This document shows positions 59,807 through 64,000 of a stretch of DNA of 64,000 bases, piece after piece. The position numbers and the translations under genes are program-made. Origin of the DNA: Candidatus Peregrinibacteria bacterium (lineage in GTDB: Bacteria > Patescibacteriota > Gracilibacteria > UBA1369 > LOWO2-01-FULL-3); NCBI GenBank assembly GCA_030688025.1, contig JAUYJL010000010.1:122599-186598 (forward strand). The letters run 5' to 3'. Position 1 is the first letter of the stretch. Every line of letters begins with the position of its first letter. Below the pieces are notes generated by a model. That model saw only the letters and a list, made by a program, of their open reading frames with translations. It did not search any database and had not been told where the DNA came from.

Positions 59807-60538
59807 CTATCCAAGCATAAATCCATTATGCTTCAGCCACTTTTCGGATTCTTTGTATTCCGGCATCGCACTTTCGACAACAGCCCAAAACCGCCTAGAA
59901 TGATTAAATTCCTTCAAATGCGAAAGTTCGTGCACGCACACATAACGGAAAACATCACGCGGAGCAAAAAGCAGACGGAATGAAATGTTCATATTTCGTT
60001 TTCTACTCATACTTCCGAAACGACTACGCGTTTTTTTGAATTTACACGAATTCACATTTTCCTGAAAATGCATCTGATTCAATTCATCTGTGACTTCATT
60101 CAAATACGCCACCTGATCTTTCAAAATCAAATCCTCAGCCAATTTTTTCACCACCACTCCCCTGCCCTTTTCCGATAATTTTTCAGAAAAAACACGACCG
60201 AGAAAAATCTCAATCACGCTATCCTTAAGCCTCGCCGCATTGTTTTTCCTGTCGGTTATTTTTACAACAATGTCGTAAACTTTGTTATGCGTAAAAACTT
60301 TTCCGCCGTCATTGTATTCAGGCTTGAGGACAAGCCCTTTTTCCACTTTTGAAAGCCGCTTCCCCGCCCATTTCAAAAACTTCGTAACCATCCTATCCTG
60401 ATCAAAATCACGAGCAAACCTGCTCAATTTTATGACAACTTTATCGCCAGAAATCCGCACAGAAGAAGTCCGCGCCTTCGCACGTTCATACACAACCTCA
60501 AACTTTTCCCCATTTGATTCAATGTATTTTGGAAACAT
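59807..60538 (-). CDS. YgjP-like (DUF45) metallopeptidase
   Basis: 243 aa. The zinc motif CVHELSHLKEFNHSRRFW (HELSH then a second-turn His) with SKRNMNISFRLLFAPRDVFRY-like strand upstream is the YgjP/SprT-like DUF45 signature. The N-terminal half is a beta-rich region. It may be a cytosolic protease; the substrate is unknown. Confidence 0.9.
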   Translation of the reverse strand: MFPKYIESNGEKFEVVYERAKARTSSVRISGDKVVIKLSRFARDFDQDRMVTKFLKWAGKRLSKVEKGLVLKPEYNDGGKVFTHNKVYDIVVKITDRKNNAARLKDSVIEIFLGRVFSEKLSEKGRGVVVKKLAEDLILKDQVAYLNEVTDELNQMHFQENVNSCKFKKTRSRFGSMSRKRNMNISFRLLFAPRDVFRYVCVHELSHLKEFNHSRRFWAVVESAMPEYKESEKWLKHNGFMLG

Positions 60539-60570
60539 GCCAGAATTATAGCATAAAACAATTTTCCAAA

Positions 60571-63500
60571 TTAGAATTTTTCCTCCACACCAACAGAGTA
60601 AAAAGTTTCAGGTGAATTCTGATTTTCAAATTCAGTTCTGATCCACTCAGTACTCATCGCCTTCGGCGACACACGCACTTCATCCATAAGACCGTAATAC
60701 TGATACCTAACATATGGTAGCCCTACATACTGAATCTGCCCTATAAAAAGAGAAACAGCCTGCTTCTGAATTTTTCCAGTCAAAGTTAATTCTTTTTCAA
60801 AAGCACCATCAATATAAATTTTTATAGATTTTTGATCGTAAGTTCCCGTAACAAGATGCCATTTCCCATCATTTACAGAAGCATTAGACATAGGATAAAC
60901 AGCCTTCGAATTAGTTTCACTCTGAATAATGTTTATAACTCTTTTTGGGGAGCCATAGATTAAAGACAAAGTATACCCATCGTTAACAAAATTCTTTTCA
61001 GTGCTATCCACATAATAAGTACCACTATATCTCTTAGAAATAATTCCATTATAAGTATTTTGCTGAGAAGAAGTATTAATCCACGCAGACGTAGTAATCT
61101 CATCAGTAATATCCAAACTAGAACTTGTAGGAACACTTATATAATCAAGATATTTCTCGAACTTCGCCCCTCCTCCTATTTTACTGGAAAAATCGACAGA
61201 GACCTCTCCTTTATTCACTCCATTATTCTTGTTTTTAGTAGAATCAAAATAATTTCCATTCATATGCTGAATCATCGCATAATTATCGCCCCAAACGGCA
61301 GAAGCATCTTGCTGACTTGAAGCCCCAGCATTTCCATAATACATATAAAGCTTTGTATCACTTGTCGACAAAAGTTTTGGGACATTTACCCACGCCACAA
61401 GATCTCCAGTCACATTATCATATTTTTCTATCTCATGAGCTAATTTAGTTTTTCCATCCTCAAGCGTAAACAAAATATCCGAACCATCAGTCTTCGCAGC
61501 ACCCTGCAAAGCTGAATCCTTAGACAAATTCACCAAAACAGGGAAATTATCTAAATCCGAATAAACATATTTACTATCAACTGTAATCAATTTTCTCTTT
61601 CCCCAAGCCTCAGCATACCAAGTCTCCAATTTTTTAGCTTTTGCAGCCTCAGCATCCTTAAGAACCGTGGCCGCCAAATCCAAAGCTTTCTTATCTGCTT
61701 CTGTCTCCGCAGTAAGCTGCGCCTCTTCTTGTGCCGCTTGATATTCCCCCAACTTATCGGCAACAAAATCAGAATCATTCATATCCTCAATAAGTTTTGG
61801 ATCCATTTTTTCATAAAGTGCCTTCACTTGCTCAGCAGAAAGTTCAGATCCATAAATCGCAGGTAATTTTATTTCTCCATTCCATGACTGATCCTTCGTA
61901 AACCATTTTCCAATATAAGTCGTACTTTTCAAATCCCCCATATCTTTGCCTTTGACATCAAGACTACCATTAAGCTCCCCATTGATATAAAGATTAAGTT
62001 TATGCTGAGAATAATCATGAGTAAGAACATAGTGAACGAGTCCTTGCCCAGCAGGATTAAATTTGGAATCAATGTATACTGGAGAAACAGCAGGGGCAAC
62101 TGCATCAAATCCAACTTCAACAGAAATGACACCTCCAAAAGAAACACTTGTCCCCAACGTCACCCAATTTTTACTACCTGCACTCCGATTACTGATAAGA
62201 CCCCTCCATCCATTTTCTGTGCCAGCAGGCTCATCCGCCCAAACAGACATAGACCAATCTTTGAAACTCCAACTAACCTTGAAATCATTAGCTGAAATAT
62301 AATCATTTTTGCCATCAAAATACATTCCATTATCAAATATATGAGCAGGCTTACTTTCCTCTCCCTCAACACCGCCCAAAGTAACTTTTCCACCCAAAGT
62401 CCCCTTGTTTGCAGTCAAATCACTTCCCTCAAAAGGCAGATAAAGAAGAGCTTTTGCGTAATCCACACTATCGCTTAAAATCTGTTTTGCTTTAGCCGCA
62501 TCGGCAAGCTTTTGAGCATCAAGAATTTTTTGAGCATCCAGCTTGGCTTGAGCATCCGCATCAGCTTGAGCTTTTTGAGCTTTAGCTTGCGCCTCTTGTT
62601 CAGCTTTTGATTCTTTTTGAGCCTGAGCATTCTCTAAAGCGATATTTGTTTCCGCTAATTTATTTTCCGCATCTTCTTTATCTTTCAAAGCCTGAGCCGC
62701 GACAAGATTAGCCGCATCTACAGCTTTTTGAGCTTCAACTTTCGCCTCATCGGAAGCATTTTTTGCATTCGCAATAGCTTCCTGCAAAACTTTATTAGCC
62801 TCCTCCGCAGCAGCATTTGCTACATCCGCATCATCTGCCGCTTTATCCGCATCAACCGTAGCCGCCGCCTCAACTTTTGAATTTTCCGCCGCAGCTTTAT
62901 CCGCCTCCTCCTTTGCTTTCGCATCAGCTTCCGCTTTTGCTTTCGCATCAGCCGCCACTTTTGCATCAGCTTCCGCTTTCACCCTCGCGTCAATATCGGC
63001 AGGTTTTTCATTATATTCTAGCCAAACAAGATAATTATCCAATTTAGATGAATCAACCGTAGCTTCTCTCACGAAATCTCCGCCGGCATATTTCCAGATT
63101 GAAATCGGAGGAACATCATTCAATTTTTCATATTCCGCTTTCGTAACACTAACCAAATTCCATCCAACATTACCCGATTCAACAACATCAAAAGATTGAA
63201 CTGGCGCTTTCACAGGAGATTTTACTCCATATATATCCATCGTCGCTTTATTCGTTATAATAAAAAATCCTGTATGCGCAGGAATAACCCCATCACCACT
63301 TTCAATCTGATCATCTTTTAGCATTAAAATTTGCCCCTGCCACGCCGCAATAGTATTTTTTGAAGTCACAAAAATATTTTTTGCAGAACTCCAATACCCC
63401 ACCATAGCCGCCATTCCATTCTGCGGAACAATATACTTTTGCAAAACATTTTTTACATTAACATCAACATCACTATACAAATAAATCACACCACTTTTCG

Positions 63501-63774
63501 CGGCAAAAGACTCTTTAGTAAGACCTTCCGGAGCACTATATCCGGAAACATCAGAATCATCATATTCAACAAATCCAGTCCTAATATTAGTAGTAAGCCC
63601 TTGAAGCCCACCTTTCATGGCCAAAGCCGGTGGCCTATTAACACTGAACATAAAACTATAAATCAAAAGACCCGTCACCACTAAAACAAGCCCAAGTACT
63701 GCAAAGATAATCGGTTTTTTAGATGAAACTTGAGTGGAATTTTCAACTTCTGCAACAGGAGTAATAGGATCCAT
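60571..63774 (-). CDS. Large membrane-anchored surface protein with LamG and DUF2341 domains
   Basis: 1067 aa from the ATG at 63774; a TTG at 63780 is the other option. One membrane helix (residues about 22-44, IFAVLGLVLVVTGLLIYSFMF) is followed by an extracellular part. Order: a beta region to about 260, an Ala/Lys/Asp/Glu-rich coiled coil (270-420), LamG-like domain 1 (about 430-610), a DUF2341-like domain (WGKRKLITVDS, YSDLDNFPVLVNLSK, LYMYYGNAG; 700-800), then LamG-like domain 2 (MIQHMNGNYFDST onward). Such layouts suit glycan binding or attachment to a host. No LPXTG or lipobox is seen; the anchor is the helix. Confidence 0.88.
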   Translation of the reverse strand: MDPITPVAEVENSTQVSSKKPIIFAVLGLVLVVTGLLIYSFMFSVNRPPALAMKGGLQGLTTNIRTGFVEYDDSDVSGYSAPEGLTKESFAAKSGVIYLYSDVDVNVKNVLQKYIVPQNGMAAMVGYWSSAKNIFVTSKNTIAAWQGQILMLKDDQIESGDGVIPAHTGFFIITNKATMDIYGVKSPVKAPVQSFDVVESGNVGWNLVSVTKAEYEKLNDVPPISIWKYAGGDFVREATVDSSKLDNYLVWLEYNEKPADIDARVKAEADAKVAADAKAKAEADAKAKEEADKAAAENSKVEAAATVDADKAADDADVANAAAEEANKVLQEAIANAKNASDEAKVEAQKAVDAANLVAAQALKDKEDAENKLAETNIALENAQAQKESKAEQEAQAKAQKAQADADAQAKLDAQKILDAQKLADAAKAKQILSDSVDYAKALLYLPFEGSDLTANKGTLGGKVTLGGVEGEESKPAHIFDNGMYFDGKNDYISANDFKVSWSFKDWSMSVWADEPAGTENGWRGLISNRSAGSKNWVTLGTSVSFGGVISVEVGFDAVAPAVSPVYIDSKFNPAGQGLVHYVLTHDYSQHKLNLYINGELNGSLDVKGKDMGDLKSTTYIGKWFTKDQSWNGEIKLPAIYGSELSAEQVKALYEKMDPKLIEDMNDSDFVADKLGEYQAAQEEAQLTAETEADKKALDLAATVLKDAEAAKAKKLETWYAEAWGKRKLITVDSKYVYSDLDNFPVLVNLSKDSALQGAAKTDGSDILFTLEDGKTKLAHEIEKYDNVTGDLVAWVNVPKLLSTSDTKLYMYYGNAGASSQQDASAVWGDNYAMIQHMNGNYFDSTKNKNNGVNKGEVSVDFSSKIGGGAKFEKYLDYISVPTSSSLDITDEITTSAWINTSSQQNTYNGIISKRYSGTYYVDSTEKNFVNDGYTLSLIYGSPKRVINIIQSETNSKAVYPMSNASVNDGKWHLVTGTYDQKSIKIYIDGAFEKELTLTGKIQKQAVSLFIGQIQYVGLPYVRYQYYGLMDEVRVSPKAMSTEWIRTEFENQNSPETFYSVGVEEKF

Positions 63775-63814
63775 AGCCAAATTGTTTTATTTTTATATTT
63801 ATTTTTCTACGTAT

Positions 63815-63843
63815 ATTATAACATAAATAGGCAGCACTAGCAA
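63815..63843 (-). promoter_or_regulatory. Promoter of the surface protein
   Basis: Minus-strand TTGCTA (63838-63843), 17-bp spacer and TATAAT (63815-63820). Leader about 35 nt. Confidence 0.6.
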
Positions 63844-63928
63844 TAGGCGTAAAAATAAAAATTATATAGTACACAGACATTTAGGACACAGTGGTATGCT
63901 AAAAGCGCTAACCAATAACAAAAACACT

Positions 63929-64000
63929 ATGTCCCAAGAAGAATTATACAAAATCAAGCAGGAAGTGAAAGAGAAAGAGTTGGCGAAGATGAGGAAAATG
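63929..64000 (+). CDS. Start of a CDS cut by the window end
   Basis: ATG at 63929 and 24 codons, MSQEELYKIKQEVKEKELAK and on, a charged helix. It has no stop before the end of the window. Too short to identify. Confidence 0.5.
   Translation, partial: MSQEELYKIKQEVKEKELAKMRKM

Noticed and set aside
63775..63928. Promoter of the last, cut gene
   Set aside because: TATGCT is present, but no acceptable -35 could be placed.
1..64000. UGA read as Gly (Gracilibacteria-type code)
   Set aside because: TGA ends folE, pabB and DUF5674 at family-typical lengths, sometimes in ATGA overlaps.
1..64000. CRISPR array or IS element
   Set aside because: No regular repeat-spacer pattern and no transposase were seen by reading; a dedicated scan was not possible.

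Overview
The window is AT-rich, tightly packed bacterial DNA. It most resembles a Candidate Phyla Radiation (Patescibacteria) chromosome. Support: many tail-to-tail or start-stop gene overlaps, almost no Shine-Dalgarno sequences, and families common in that group (conjugation-type ATPase, 539-aa Cys-rich protein, DUF5674, LamG/DUF2341 surface protein). TGA ends many genes (folE, pabB, DUF5674), so this is not the UGA=Gly code of Gracilibacteria/Absconditabacteria. Folate, purine and riboflavin genes suggest a metabolically richer lineage such as Peregrinibacteria; that placement is inference. No rRNA, IS element or CRISPR array was seen. The + strand is A/C-rich, so genes on the two strands differ in codon use.

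Layout. 1-4.5 kb: a seven-gene overlapping folate operon (folP, PTPS, folK, folE, pabA, pabB, pabC) with a PTPS where folB would be expected. 4.5-12.8 kb: DedA, tRNA-Leu, obg-pth, rplU, a pseudouridine synthase with a TrmB-like regulator, and tyrS-recG. 12.8-13.2 kb: a candidate small RNA and a candidate frameshifted small gene. 13.2-16.3 kb: a bacterial Elp3 divergent from a Trm9-like methyltransferase, then a TagA/WecG glycosyltransferase. 16.3-23.2 kb: gatB, coaE, a membrane HEPN-like protein, a PH-domain protein, lepB, a family 4 uracil-DNA glycosylase and NrnA. 23.3-37.2 kb: fmt, an O-antigen ligase-like protein, ribE-ribH-pgk, a PAP2 enzyme, the ATPase, ruvX, rplI, an oligopeptide-binding protein, secG and a type 2 ileS. 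37.3-40.6 kb: purC-purE-purB, with a CO2-type (class II) PurE.

40.7-53.6 kb is an accessory defence and stress island, mostly on the minus strand. It holds three toxin-antitoxin pairs, each an XRE-HTH plus Panacea (DUF4065) antitoxin overlapping a different toxin (RelE-like, PemK/MazF, and a third ParE/RelE-like protein). Each has its own near-consensus promoter, and two have clear dyads. Between them lie a Bro-N antirepressor with a dyad filling its promoter spacer, a PIF1-like helicase, a Cas4-like nuclease, radC, a Sau3AI-type restriction-modification pair, and a HEPN-like protein with a 58-aa partner.

53.7-64 kb: purA, an unexplained inverted-repeat element, yajQ, conserved hypotheticals, a Cys-rich zinc-ribbon protein, a methyltransferase, tRNA-Val with a minihelix-like partial copy beside it, a YgjP-like metallopeptidase and a large surface protein.

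The most notable observations are the three Panacea modules, the Elp3/Trm9-like pair, the HEPN/58-aa pair, the element between purA and yajQ, the frameshifted small gene and the tRNA-Val minihelix.
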